Counted from the first letter of the stretch, positions 1 to 7,593 are shown. The stretch is DNA of 10,490 nucleotides from Sabulitectum sp964604135 (GCA_964604135.1 CAZRXU010000094.1:1-10490); one strand, 5' to 3'. Translations and numbers: made by a program. Notes: generated from the sequence alone by a model not told the origin.

Positions 1-387
1 TCCCCACGCCTGATCCCCGGTAAGGGTTTCTGTCTGATTGGCAGCGGCAACAGTGTCGCTCCAGACAATAGCTCCAAACTCTCCCGAGTTGTTTTGATAG
101 ATATCCACGGCAATGTCGAAAGGATGACCATTGCCGATGAATACAGTCCAGAAAGTTATGCTTTTAACGGTTGCCTGGCTGGCAAATGTAAAATTGTCGG
201 CACCGCCGTACTGAGGCCTGTGAACATAAATGCCGTTGGCAAGGCTTGAAAAATCGTATGGCTGCTCGTAAATGGTGCCGTCTGCGGGAGCAGGCCGTTT
301 TGATGAGCCAGTAAAACCGGTATCTCCAAAGTTTGACTCGCCCAGGGTTAAATCCAGAACAAGAAAAACAGCTAATACAAACCTCAT
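1..387 (-). CDS. Exported beta-rich protein of unknown function, N-terminal part (cut by the window edge)
   Basis: This reading frame stays open for 129 codons from an ATG at 387 to the left edge, so the C-terminus is missing. A GGAG ribosome-binding site sits 7 bases before the ATG. Residues 1-16 (MRFVLAVFLVLDLTLG) form a short hydrophobic signal peptide with one Arg, so the product is probably exported. The mature part is rich in Gly, Asn, Thr and aromatic residues. Its stretch GGADNFTFASQATVKSITFW (61-80), followed by an F-D-I-A-V-D-I-Y strand, resembles the beta-sandwich 'A-D-x-F-x-F ... T-I-x-x-V-x-W' modules common in secreted proteins of FCB and planctomycete bacteria. No catalytic motif is visible and I do not recognise a specific gene. 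It lies 43 bases downstream of the channel gene on the same strand, behind its own candidate extended -10 promoter. The reading frame and export are fairly sure; the function is unknown. Confidence 0.75.
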   Translation of the reverse strand, partial: MRFVLAVFLVLDLTLGESNFGDTGFTGSSKRPAPADGTIYEQPYDFSSLANGIYVHRPQYGGADNFTFASQATVKSITFWTVFIGNGHPFDIAVDIYQNNSGEFGAIVWSDTVAAANQTETLTGDQAWG

Positions 388-414
388 TGAAATCTCCGTT
401 CGGTGAAGTGGGAA

Positions 415-423
415 ATTCTATCA
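415..423 (-). promoter_or_regulatory. Candidate extended -10 promoter for the exported-protein gene
   Basis: On the minus strand this reads TGATAGAAT: a TG dinucleotide, one base, then TAGAAT (5 of 6 matches to TATAAT). No good -35 element lies upstream, which is tolerated when an extended -10 is present. Transcription would start near 408, giving a leader of about 20 bases before the ATG at 387. The box lies in the 43-base gap after the channel gene. This is inferred from sequence only. Confidence 0.38.
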
Positions 424-430
424 TGATGCA

Positions 431-1933
431 CTACAGTTTAAAAAATGATTTTATTCTTGTAAGAATATCGTCTTTGTGTTTCTCTCTGGATTTGCTCTCT
501 GTCTTGTTCCGGCGTTTTGAGGCCTTGTTCTGTGACGCGATCTGTTCTTTCCTGCGGTTTTCGAGCATGGAACTGAGAGGTTCAACCAGAAGAGGATTGG
601 ATTCAAACAGGGTTTTCAGCCCTTCCTTGCCTACAACAACAACCTGGGTTTCTTCAAGTGCAGTTACTGTTGCAGAGCGGGGTTCACCTGTTAGCAGACT
701 CATCTCTCCAAAACACCTTCCAGGGCCCAGGCTGGCCAGAACCACAGGATCATTCTTTCCGGTTTTAAGAGAAACTTCAACGGAACCGGAACGAATAAGG
801 TACAGGCTGTCACCTGTATCACCCTGACGAACCATCGCCTCTCCACGGGTGTAGCGAAGAATTGATGAATACTCTGCCAGGGTTGTGATGTCTTTGTGCG
901 TGAGGGGTTTGAACAGGTCAAGGTTCTTCAGCTCCCTGATAATGTCTTCGCGGAGCTCGGCTCTTAGTTTTTCCTCGTGGTCCGGAGTAACAGTGTGAAG
1001 GTACACATCACTGATGGGGAAGGGAATGCTCATGCCTGCCCTCTGCAGGCAGTACCAGATTCTTGATCTGACCGCATCGGTTATATGGGGTTTGCGGGAG
1101 AAATCCGTAATCCAGAAGCGAACATCGTACTGAATGGAACTGTTTCCGAAATCGTCTAGAAAAACTGCTGGTGACGGCTTGGCACTTATACCGTTTGTGT
1201 CGGAAACAGCACCGAGAAGAACCTTCTTCACCTTTTCCGGTGGATGGGTATAGCTCACTCCCACGGTAATATGAGCTAGGTGCAGTTTTGTTGGTTTGCT
1301 GTAGTTTGTAACGATTGTTTTAGACACAGTGGCATTGGGAACGGTCATCAGATCGTTGTTCCTGGTTCTTATTGTAAGAACGCGCCAGTTCATCTCTTCT
1401 ACCGCGCCTTCAATACCGTCTACTTCAACCCAGTCTTCCATATCGTATGGTCTTTCCAGCTGCAGAGACAGCCCGGCGAATACATTACCCAGTATGTCCT
1501 GCAGAGAAAGACCGATTACTGCAGAGAGAACAGTTGAAGTAACCAGAAAGGCGGTGAGTTTTACACTGAACAGAGTGTTCAGAAGAACCACTGCCAGGGT
1601 TGCCATTATTATGAAGGTAAGAACATCTATAACCAGCCTGGGAATTGGAAGCTCCATCTGCTTTCTTGCAAGGTGTTCCCACAGAAGGAGGGTCATGAAC
1701 TGAAGTACAGTGTTAGCTGCCATCATGATGGCGAAAGCGAGAAGAACTCTTACTCCCATGCCCTCAGCCGGCACGCCAAGCATCTTCAGGGCCAGGTATA
1801 CACCTAGGGAAGTGCCTGTGGCTATTACCCACAGTTTAAGCCTGCTCTGGCCCTCGTGTTTTTTAAGTACCCACAGCATAAGCCCCACGGAAAGCCCTAG
1901 AAAAACAGCTTCACCCAGATGAGTCCAGTTCAT
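431..1933 (-). CDS. MscS-family channel with C-terminal cyclic-nucleotide-binding domain (bCNG-like)
   Basis: This 500-residue inner-membrane protein would form a small-conductance channel, possibly gated or tuned by a cyclic nucleotide. About five hydrophobic segments are visible (roughly 5-24, 33-52, 61-85, 98-121 and 125-158). The last holds the MscS pore/beta-domain signature GLSLQDILGNVFAG (141-154), followed by L-E-R-P-Y and a VPN motif at 198-200. The beta and alpha/beta vestibule domain runs to about residue 312. A cNMP-binding fold follows (about 338-455). Its phosphate cassette FGEMSLLTGEPRSATVTA (408-425) keeps Glu410 (ribose contact) and Arg419 (phosphate contact), spaced as in PKA. 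A Lys/Arg-rich tail (459-500) ends the protein. The ATG at 1933 follows a strong AAGGGGGTGA ribosome-binding site. The family is known: such bCNG channels often respond poorly to tension. Ligand identity and gating are inferred. Sensitivity to cAMP, cGMP or c-di-AMP cannot be told from sequence. Confidence 0.93.
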   Translation of the reverse strand: MNWTHLGEAVFLGLSVGLMLWVLKKHEGQSRLKLWVIATGTSLGVYLALKMLGVPAEGMGVRVLLAFAIMMAANTVLQFMTLLLWEHLARKQMELPIPRLVIDVLTFIIMATLAVVLLNTLFSVKLTAFLVTSTVLSAVIGLSLQDILGNVFAGLSLQLERPYDMEDWVEVDGIEGAVEEMNWRVLTIRTRNNDLMTVPNATVSKTIVTNYSKPTKLHLAHITVGVSYTHPPEKVKKVLLGAVSDTNGISAKPSPAVFLDDFGNSSIQYDVRFWITDFSRKPHITDAVRSRIWYCLQRAGMSIPFPISDVYLHTVTPDHEEKLRAELREDIIRELKNLDLFKPLTHKDITTLAEYSSILRYTRGEAMVRQGDTGDSLYLIRSGSVEVSLKTGKNDPVVLASLGPGRCFGEMSLLTGEPRSATVTALEETQVVVVGKEGLKTLFESNPLLVEPLSSMLENRRKEQIASQNKASKRRNKTESKSREKHKDDILTRIKSFFKL

Positions 1934-1956
1934 CAGTTCACCCCCTTCTTGTTCCG

Positions 1957-1965
1957 ATTATATCA
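1957..1965 (-). promoter_or_regulatory. Extended -10 promoter for the MscS/cNMP channel gene
   Basis: On the minus strand this reads TGATATAAT, a perfect TATAAT preceded by the extended -10 TG. It lies in the 41-base gap after the peptidase gene. The -35 region is poor. A start near 1950 would leave a leader of about 17 bases carrying only the AAGGGGGTGA ribosome-binding site. The channel can therefore probably be made independently of the upstream genes. Confidence 0.5.
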
Positions 1966-1974
1966 AAGCCCGGT

Positions 1975-4455
1975 TCAGCGGAGCAGTGTGAATTGCACCG
2001 CAGTACTGGAATCGTCTGCAGTCAGCGAGTAGATACCACTGGGCAGAGTTGAACAGTTCACCGAAAACACCTCTCCTGCCTCTGCAGAAACCGGTGTTTC
2101 CAGAACCTTTCTTCCAGCGATGTCATACACTCTGATGGTGCCGCTGAAGGAACCGCTGCCTCCTGGAAATCCAATTGAAAGGTTCGTGCTTACAGGGTTG
2201 TTAAGTATCACAGGAGCCGTGTATGCCGGAGAAGAACCCTGTTGTATTCCCGTTGATACTTCAGTGTAGATGTTCCAGTCTCCTCCCAGAGTTCCCGCCC
2301 AGTAGATGCTGCCGCCTGAAGCCACAGGGTTCCACGCAGGCCCTCCCGGTGAGACAGGTTGAAATGGTACCGACCAGCCTTCTGTGGTTAGAACGGAAGC
2401 CATTGCAACTGCATCTGACCTTCCTTCCTGCCAGTAAACAGCCTGCCCGCCTTCCTGTGTAGGGCACACTACAGGATTTATTAAGTGTTTCGAACTCGAA
2501 GCTACCAGGCTGGCTGGTTCCCACTGTGATCCGTTCCATATTCTGGAGTTAACTGCAGACACAGCTCCGTCAGACTGCCACACAGCCACAAGAACTCCGT
2601 TTGCCAGGGCGATGTGAGGGGAATGGCAGAAGTTGCCTGTTGAAATTACTTCAGGTGTGCTGAATCCTGTTTCATCACCATGACACCACACAATGGAACT
2701 TCCCGCCGGAGTCTGTTTCACCCACAGGGCGTGAAGATCATCGTTGGAATCCTCTGATACTACAGGTGATTCCGCCCATGAACCTGATGCACTGAGCTGC
2801 TGAACCGGCACAGAACCGTTCAGAGATTTCAACATGATTCTTCCACCGGTTGCTTCCCAGTCTTGCCACACAAGCCACATTCTGTCTGTAAATGCAAGAT
2901 CGGGAGATACCTGATAACCTTCCTGGGGAACAGCTGTTACAACAGATTCAAACGGTATACCGTGCGCTGTTTTTATTCTGTACGAATAGGTTGACAGGTC
3001 AAAATCGCTCCAGGCAAGCCATGGGGTTCCGGAATTGTCAAAACACACAGACACGGCATTGTCCCAGTATTCGTCGGCATCGACAATGTAAACCTGGCTC
3101 CAGCTGTCTGAGGAATCATCGTGGAAACGCGAAGCCACATCAAGTCTTCCGTTTTCTCCTGTGAGCCACGCGATGGCTGTAATACTGCCGTGTGTATCCA
3201 CTGCTGGAAAACAGTCGGATCGCAAGCTGGAGGAGACGGAGAAAACATCAGTTGGTCGGTAACTCTGCTCAACTCCTGCACTAACTGCTATTGCACCTGT
3301 GGGTTTCAGTGTGGGATCGCCCAGCAGGGCGTTTCCGTAGAACCACGCCCTTTCTGTGGAAGAGAAACCGCCCTGGGCTTCGTACTCCCACCAGTCTTTG
3401 AATGCCTCCCCGAAAGTTGAGCCGGAGCCCACCGGGTTGTAGAAGTGTTCGAAATCAAGCATTGAACCTGTCTTTGCCGCTCCACAGACTAAAAGACCCA
3501 TGTCTGTTCCAAACAGATACCAGTTGCCCAGACACCCTGTTTCTGTCCATCTGGCATTGGAGCATGAGAATAGTTGAAAAAAGGCTGTATTAGGGTTTAC
3601 CTGCGCGATCTCAGGAGCCATAACGGTACCGGACATCCCTGAGGGTACCTTGAAAGTATGTCCCCACGGGCAAGAGTGGGCCATGAGATGAATGAATTCG
3701 TAGCCTTCACCCAGCCGTGACAGGTAATTTTCAGCGGTGGTCTGTGTTGCAGAGTTTACCACTGTAATACCGGAACTGCCGTATATGGAGTTAAGCCCGC
3801 AGTCGGTGTTAGAACTCCAGTCATCGTCATTAAATGCAAGAGCTCTTGAAGGGGGAGTGAGGGATCCTGTGCGGTACAGATGGTTCTTCTGGAAATACTG
3901 TGAAAGCATGAGAAGTTCGGAACCAAAGTCTGCTGCGTGGGCGTCTATTCTTCCCAGCCATATTTCCGGTGCCACATCACCTGTGTGTGAATCAAAGAAC
4001 CCGTTTGAGTCGGCATCTGCCCAGATTCCGTCCAGATCCATGAAGTAGAGTTCACAGGGAAATTCTTCTACTGCCCAGGTGTCCTCTTCGAACCAGGCGG
4101 CTGGCAGAAAACCAACGAAAACAGCGCCGTCTATATCCGGAATTGCCTGGATATAGCTTTTCAGGTCAGATGCCGTTCCTCCAGACATGTTCTGAACTGT
4201 GACGTTCCAGCCTTCTGCAGCAAGGTCTGCCTGGAACTGGGTGAGTTCAGCAGACAGAGCAGCAGCTACGTAATCTGCCACAACAACAAGAACGGTGTTT
4301 CCGTCTGCATGTTGTGCCAGCGGAGCAGTGATGTTCCGAAAAGATGCCGGATGCTCTTCGAGGGGAGACCGTTCAATGGCAGAGAAGGACACAGGAGAAA
4401 TGCCAGTTGGAACGGCTGCGCTGGACACAGACAACAAAATGGTCAGAAACAGCAT
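1975..4455 (-). CDS. Secreted C25/gingipain-like cysteine peptidase with propeller-like repeats and C-terminal sorting domain
   Basis: This is an 826-residue exported protein. Residues 1-14 (MLFLTILLSVSSAA) form a signal peptide, unusual in lacking a basic residue. Residues of about 50-390 resemble the clan CD C25 (gingipain) fold. The candidate dyad is His260 in H-L-M-A-H-S and Cys298 in F-F-Q-L-F-S-C-S-N-A, followed by the family-typical G-N-A-L-L-G-D-P-T-L (374-383). Residues 410-735 contain about six repeats of roughly 45-50 residues, each with an 'S-P-x-[VI] ... [LV]-x-[AV]-x-W' core, suggesting a beta-propeller. Residues 740-826 form a type IX secretion/FlgD-Ig-like module with VYDIAGRKV (777-785) and LPSGIY (804-809). 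The chosen ATG has GGAGG 5 bases upstream; a TTG 18 codons earlier has no ribosome-binding site. The closest functional guess is an extracellular or surface protease, or an inactive adhesin built on that fold. Peptidase activity is inferred from two residues and context only. Confidence 0.82.
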   Translation of the reverse strand: MLFLTILLSVSSAAVPTGISPVSFSAIERSPLEEHPASFRNITAPLAQHADGNTVLVVVADYVAAALSAELTQFQADLAAEGWNVTVQNMSGGTASDLKSYIQAIPDIDGAVFVGFLPAAWFEEDTWAVEEFPCELYFMDLDGIWADADSNGFFDSHTGDVAPEIWLGRIDAHAADFGSELLMLSQYFQKNHLYRTGSLTPPSRALAFNDDDWSSNTDCGLNSIYGSSGITVVNSATQTTAENYLSRLGEGYEFIHLMAHSCPWGHTFKVPSGMSGTVMAPEIAQVNPNTAFFQLFSCSNARWTETGCLGNWYLFGTDMGLLVCGAAKTGSMLDFEHFYNPVGSGSTFGEAFKDWWEYEAQGGFSSTERAWFYGNALLGDPTLKPTGAIAVSAGVEQSYRPTDVFSVSSSLRSDCFPAVDTHGSITAIAWLTGENGRLDVASRFHDDSSDSWSQVYIVDADEYWDNAVSVCFDNSGTPWLAWSDFDLSTYSYRIKTAHGIPFESVVTAVPQEGYQVSPDLAFTDRMWLVWQDWEATGGRIMLKSLNGSVPVQQLSASGSWAESPVVSEDSNDDLHALWVKQTPAGSSIVWCHGDETGFSTPEVISTGNFCHSPHIALANGVLVAVWQSDGAVSAVNSRIWNGSQWEPASLVASSSKHLINPVVCPTQEGGQAVYWQEGRSDAVAMASVLTTEGWSVPFQPVSPGGPAWNPVASGGSIYWAGTLGGDWNIYTEVSTGIQQGSSPAYTAPVILNNPVSTNLSIGFPGGSGSFSGTIRVYDIAGRKVLETPVSAEAGEVFSVNCSTLPSGIYSLTADDSSTAVQFTLLR

Positions 4456-4460
4456 GTGAA

Positions 4461-4465
4461 CCTCC
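4461..4465 (-). promoter_or_regulatory. Ribosome-binding site deciding the peptidase start
   Basis: GGAGG on the minus strand lies 5 bases before the ATG at 4455. It fixes the start of the secreted peptidase downstream of the longer TTG-initiated reading frame, and it places the hydrophobic signal sequence at the very N-terminus. Confidence 0.8.
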
Positions 4466-4494
4466 GGATAATTATTCCAAGTGCGGGAAGAAAC

Positions 4495-4523
4495 AATATA
4501 CCCGTTCAATTCAGGTGGGTCAC
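4495..4523 (-). promoter_or_regulatory. Possible sigma70-like promoter for the peptidase gene
   Basis: On the minus strand GTGACC (4 of 6 matches to the -35 consensus) is followed after 17 bases by TATATT (5 of 6 to the -10). It overlaps the end of the upstream membrane-protein gene. Transcription would start near 4488, about 30 bases before the peptidase ATG. The match is modest and could be chance. Confidence 0.3.
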
Positions 4524-6041
4524 CACTGCAGAAACGTGAATTCTTCCATCGAAAAATACAGTGTCGGCCTGGGGGAACTCTGTGCCTTCAATGATAACGC
4601 AGTCTACCTGAAGTTCGCGGAGCAGGCTGTCTGCTTCTTCGGAAGGCCAGTGGTTAAGAACACGGGCATATTCGTCATATTCAGAAGGGAGCGTTGTGCT
4701 GTATCCGTTTACCGACTGGGTAAAACAGCAGGTTGAACCGGCCAGACGTTCTGTTTCAACTTCAGGCCGATCCCGGTCACTGGAAACAGGCAGGTAGAGT
4801 ACCCGCTGGAATTTTCTGTGCGCTATCCACTGGTGCCAGGGTTGAGATCCAAGTGGAATCGTTTCAAGGGGGGGATGCCACACAGCCACTGCTGCAAGCA
4901 GCACCCCCGCAGTAGCCAGTGACGGTCTCTCGCCCAGTTTGCGGCCTGCGAACACAGCCATAGGAACCAGAGCGAAGATTCCTGCTCTGGCTGGAAGTCG
5001 TATTGAAGAACACCCGGGCAGGTGTGCCAGAAATCTGAAAGGTGCGGCAGTAAGAGCTTTTCCTCCGGCAACCAGTACCGGACCCAGACTGAAAACGGAA
5101 AAAAACACAATACAGGTCAGAAGAAAAACATCCCACCTGTTCTTCCTTCCTCTGAGGAGAAACCATATACTTCCGGCGATCACAGCAAGCCCCGGCCACA
5201 GAGCTGCTTCAGGGTGTACACTTCCCGCTCTCATCCAGCCCAGAAGAGTGCTGTTTCCCCACGGTGCAAGAAAAGCCAGCACATCTGTTGAAGCTATCGT
5301 GTCAGTCGGCCATACCTGGGCGTTTTTTATGTGAGGAATGAGCAGGGGCAGGGAAACAAGATTGCCCGCAACCCACCATATTCCCACAGTAAGCAGGTGT
5401 TTCCTCTCTTTGAGAAAAAAAGCTGTTACCAGCAGCAGCACTATAGCTAGATTAAGAAAGTACCACAGGTACAGTGAACCCATGCACTGCAGCAGAACCA
5501 GCACACCCAGCTGCCAGCCTGCTGTTTTCCCCTTGAGGGTTCTAAGGGCATACACTATAGCCAGAATAGAAAACCCTGCGGAAAACAGTTGAATATGCCA
5601 GACATGCGACTGGAAATACGGGAGCAGAACAACAACCGATCCGGTGAACAGCCTGCCGGAAACAGATGCGCCGGTTTCCGCTGCGAGAACAGATGCTGCC
5701 AGTCCTGCAAATGCAAGAAAAAGAACAAGAAGCAGATTGTGAATACGCACTGCATTCAGGCCTGCAATCTGAAGTGGCAGAGCCACCACACTCTGAGCCA
5801 GCAGTATATCATTTCTGCCGTTGCCGTCAGGAAACCCGGCAAAGATCGGAAGGTTCAGAGGGTTTTCTCCTGAAAACACTGCATGGGTGTTCCAGGAGAT
5901 CAGCCAGCTGTTGAACAGTGTGTCGAGGTGGTCGTGGGGGCTGCCCGTTACGGCAAGCGGCCAGGTAACCATCACCGCCAGTATAAGAAAAAGCCCGCCT
6001 GCTGCAGTTGCAGCAGACAGGAGCTTCCTCTTTTCAGTCAC
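4506..6041 (-). CDS. Polytopic membrane protein, probable GT-C-type glycosyltransferase
   Basis: This 511-residue protein has about ten hydrophobic segments (for example 9-30, 80-95, 101-120, 150-168, 176-208, 215-235, 280-296, 303-325, 353-366 and 375-388) and a soluble C-terminal part (about 400-511). The first loop after TM1 carries acidic residues in P-H-D-H-L-D-T-L-F-N-S-W (35-46), where GT-C enzymes such as ArnT/PMT-like proteins place their catalytic Asp. A later loop has I-R-L-P-A-R-A-G (347-354), a motif seen in many uncharacterised bacterial membrane glycosyltransferase-like proteins. The likely role is sugar transfer from a polyprenyl-phosphate donor at the outer face of the inner membrane, but donor and acceptor are unknown. 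It starts with GTG, 3 bases after the proS stop (TGA-TCA-GTG), with no clear ribosome-binding site, so translational coupling is likely. A nearby AGAGGAAG inside the frame leaves the exact start uncertain. It could instead be an unrelated YfhO-like membrane protein. Confidence 0.7.
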   Translation of the reverse strand: MTEKRKLLSAATAAGGLFLILAVMVTWPLAVTGSPHDHLDTLFNSWLISWNTHAVFSGENPLNLPIFAGFPDGNGRNDILLAQSVVALPLQIAGLNAVRIHNLLLVLFLAFAGLAASVLAAETGASVSGRLFTGSVVVLLPYFQSHVWHIQLFSAGFSILAIVYALRTLKGKTAGWQLGVLVLLQCMGSLYLWYFLNLAIVLLLVTAFFLKERKHLLTVGIWWVAGNLVSLPLLIPHIKNAQVWPTDTIASTDVLAFLAPWGNSTLLGWMRAGSVHPEAALWPGLAVIAGSIWFLLRGRKNRWDVFLLTCIVFFSVFSLGPVLVAGGKALTAAPFRFLAHLPGCSSIRLPARAGIFALVPMAVFAGRKLGERPSLATAGVLLAAVAVWHPPLETIPLGSQPWHQWIAHRKFQRVLYLPVSSDRDRPEVETERLAGSTCCFTQSVNGYSTTLPSEYDEYARVLNHWPSEEADSLLRELQVDCVIIEGTEFPQADTVFFDGRIHVSAVVTHLN

Positions 6042-6044
6042 TGA

Positions 6045-7487
6045 TCAGTAGGCCCGTGCTATGATTGCCGTTGTGGAGGTTTTCCTGCCTGTGAGGAAAC
6101 AGGTACCGGATCCCGGCCTCTGCTTCAGGGGAATACACCTCACAGTGGCCTTGGTCTCCTCCTGTATCCTTGCCTCGTCTTTACCGTCACCGTCCCACCA
6201 CACACGGTAGAAACCAGGCTGCACTGGAAGCAGTTTTCTGAACTCGTCGTAGCTCTCCACATCGTAGGTGTGGGTATTTCTGAATTCCAGAGCGGAGGCA
6301 AGCATCTCACTCTGTATGTCTGTAAGAATGTTTTTTACAGCCCCGGCGATACCTTCCATGGGAATTGTAAATTTGCCTTCCCTACCCGGTTTGTTCCTGG
6401 GGCTGGCCATTACATGACCTTCCGCCAGGTCTCGCGGGCCCAGCTCAAGCCGCAGAGGTACACCTCGAACTTCCCAGTGGTTGAATTTAAATCCGGGGCT
6501 CATTCCGTCTCTGCGGTCAACGAGAATACGAATACCCGTGTCTTTCAACTGCCCGGCGATTTTGTCGGCAGCTTCAGTAACAGCAGCCTTTTCCTCTTCT
6601 TTGCGGGCTATGGGTACTATTACAACCTGTACAGGGGCAAGCATAGGCGGAAGCTTCAGCCCGTGTTCATCTCCGTGAACCATGATAACAGCACCTACAA
6701 GTCTTGTTGTAACACCCCAGCTGGTCTGGTGAACGAACTGACGCTGGTTTTCCGAATCAAGAAATCTTGTGTCAAAAGCTTTAGCAAAGTTAGTTCCCAG
6801 GTAATGACTTGTACCGCCTTGAAGTGCCCAACCATTTCCCATCATGGACTCGATGGTGTACGTGTTCACAGCACCGGCGAATTTTTCCTTTTCCGTCTTT
6901 CTGCCGGGTATAACTGGAATGGCCGCCATATCGTGCATGAAATCGGTGTACACTTCGAGCATACGCATGGTTTCCTGTCTGGCATCATCTTCGGAAGCGT
7001 GGGCTGTGTGCCCTTCCTGCCACAGGAATTCGGTGGTTCTAAGGAATGGTCTGGGGCGCAGCTCCCACCTTACAACATTTGCCCACTGGTTTAGAAGCAT
7101 GGGAAGGTCGCGGTAGCTGTTGATCCACTTGCTGAACATGTGGTTGATGATAGTTTCCGACGTGGGCCGCACCACAAGAGGCTCCTCGAGCTTTTTCCCG
7201 CCTGCATGGGTTACTATGGCCAACTCAGGGCTGAAGCCTTCCACATGTTCCGCCTCTTTTTTCAGAAAACTCTCGGGAATGAACAGGGGAAAGTAGGCAT
7301 TGCTGTGACCGGTTTCCTTGAAACGCCGGTCAAGATCGTTCTTCATCAGTTCCCATATGGAATAGCCGTACGGGCGTATAACCATGCAGCCGCGGACAGG
7401 AGCCGGGTCGGAAAGCTCAGCTTCTCTTATGACATCCAGATACCATCTGGAAAAATCTTTTTCCGGGCTTGTTATGTTTTTTGCCAT
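6045..7487 (-). CDS. proS: Prolyl-tRNA synthetase, archaeal/eukaryote-like type (ProS type 3)
   Basis: This cytoplasmic class II synthetase charges tRNA-Pro with proline using ATP. At 480 residues it has the length of the short archaeal-type enzyme and lacks the editing insertion of the E. coli type. Visible landmarks are VVRPTSE (105-111), the motif 2 region RWELRPRPFLRTTEFLWQEG (140-159), the motif 3 region with VHGDEHGLKLPP (270-281), and an anticodon-binding domain beginning about APVQVVIVPI (284-293). The protein ends in the type 3 domain with EETKATVRCIPL and the conserved terminal A-R-A-Y. That domain normally holds four zinc-binding Cys; here only Cys463 is in place, and the other three positions appear replaced (W-W-D-G-D-G-K-D-E and C-F-L-T-G). 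The ATG at 7487 has an AAGGGG ribosome-binding site. It is the first gene of the leftward block and sits next to the divergent intergenic region. Confidence 0.97.
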   Translation of the reverse strand: MAKNITSPEKDFSRWYLDVIREAELSDPAPVRGCMVIRPYGYSIWELMKNDLDRRFKETGHSNAYFPLFIPESFLKKEAEHVEGFSPELAIVTHAGGKKLEEPLVVRPTSETIINHMFSKWINSYRDLPMLLNQWANVVRWELRPRPFLRTTEFLWQEGHTAHASEDDARQETMRMLEVYTDFMHDMAAIPVIPGRKTEKEKFAGAVNTYTIESMMGNGWALQGGTSHYLGTNFAKAFDTRFLDSENQRQFVHQTSWGVTTRLVGAVIMVHGDEHGLKLPPMLAPVQVVIVPIARKEEEKAAVTEAADKIAGQLKDTGIRILVDRRDGMSPGFKFNHWEVRGVPLRLELGPRDLAEGHVMASPRNKPGREGKFTIPMEGIAGAVKNILTDIQSEMLASALEFRNTHTYDVESYDEFRKLLPVQPGFYRVWWDGDGKDEARIQEETKATVRCIPLKQRPGSGTCFLTGRKTSTTAIIARAY

Positions 7488-7525
7488 GGTTACCCCTTCA
7501 TTAATATACGCTAAGGCGGATAAAT

Positions 7526-7531
7526 AGTATA
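7526..7531 (-). promoter_or_regulatory. Possible -10 element for proS
   Basis: TATACT on the minus strand (5 of 6 matches to TATAAT) lies 38 bases before the proS ATG. No recognisable -35 is found at the expected distance, and there is no extended -10 TG. The assignment is weak and rests mainly on position. Confidence 0.25.
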
Positions 7532-7558
7532 AGCCCGCTCATTCCCCTGCGACGGGGT

Positions 7559-7587
7559 TTGACGAGAGCAATGGTAAGCGGTAATAT
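7559..7587 (+). promoter_or_regulatory. Sigma70-like promoter for the intergenic RNA
   Basis: TTGACG (5 of 6 to the -35 consensus) is separated by exactly 17 bases from TAATAT (4 of 6 to the -10 consensus). Transcription should begin near 7593-7598. This is directly before the GGGGGCC that forms the 5' arm of the long-range stem, the layout expected of a promoter serving a discrete structured RNA. Confidence 0.55.
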
Positions 7588-7593
7588 AGTCTG

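Noticed and set aside
164..424. An 86-codon minus-strand frame at the left end
   Set aside because: It is out of frame with the signal-peptide-bearing frame starting at 387, which has a ribosome-binding site and a sensible composition.
4456..4509. Longer peptidase start at a TTG (4509), adding 18 residues
   Set aside because: There is no ribosome-binding site before it, while the ATG at 4455 has GGAGG at 5 bases. Its one attraction is a basic residue before the signal sequence.
6270..7094. A 274-codon open frame on the plus strand opposite proS
   Set aside because: It is antisense to a securely identified synthetase, has no recognisable domain and reads as a compositional shadow.
7544..7557. 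CCCC-TGCGAC-GGGG hairpin as a terminator or operator
   Set aside because: It has only four pairs and a short T run, and it lies upstream of the rightward promoter, too weak to call as a feature.
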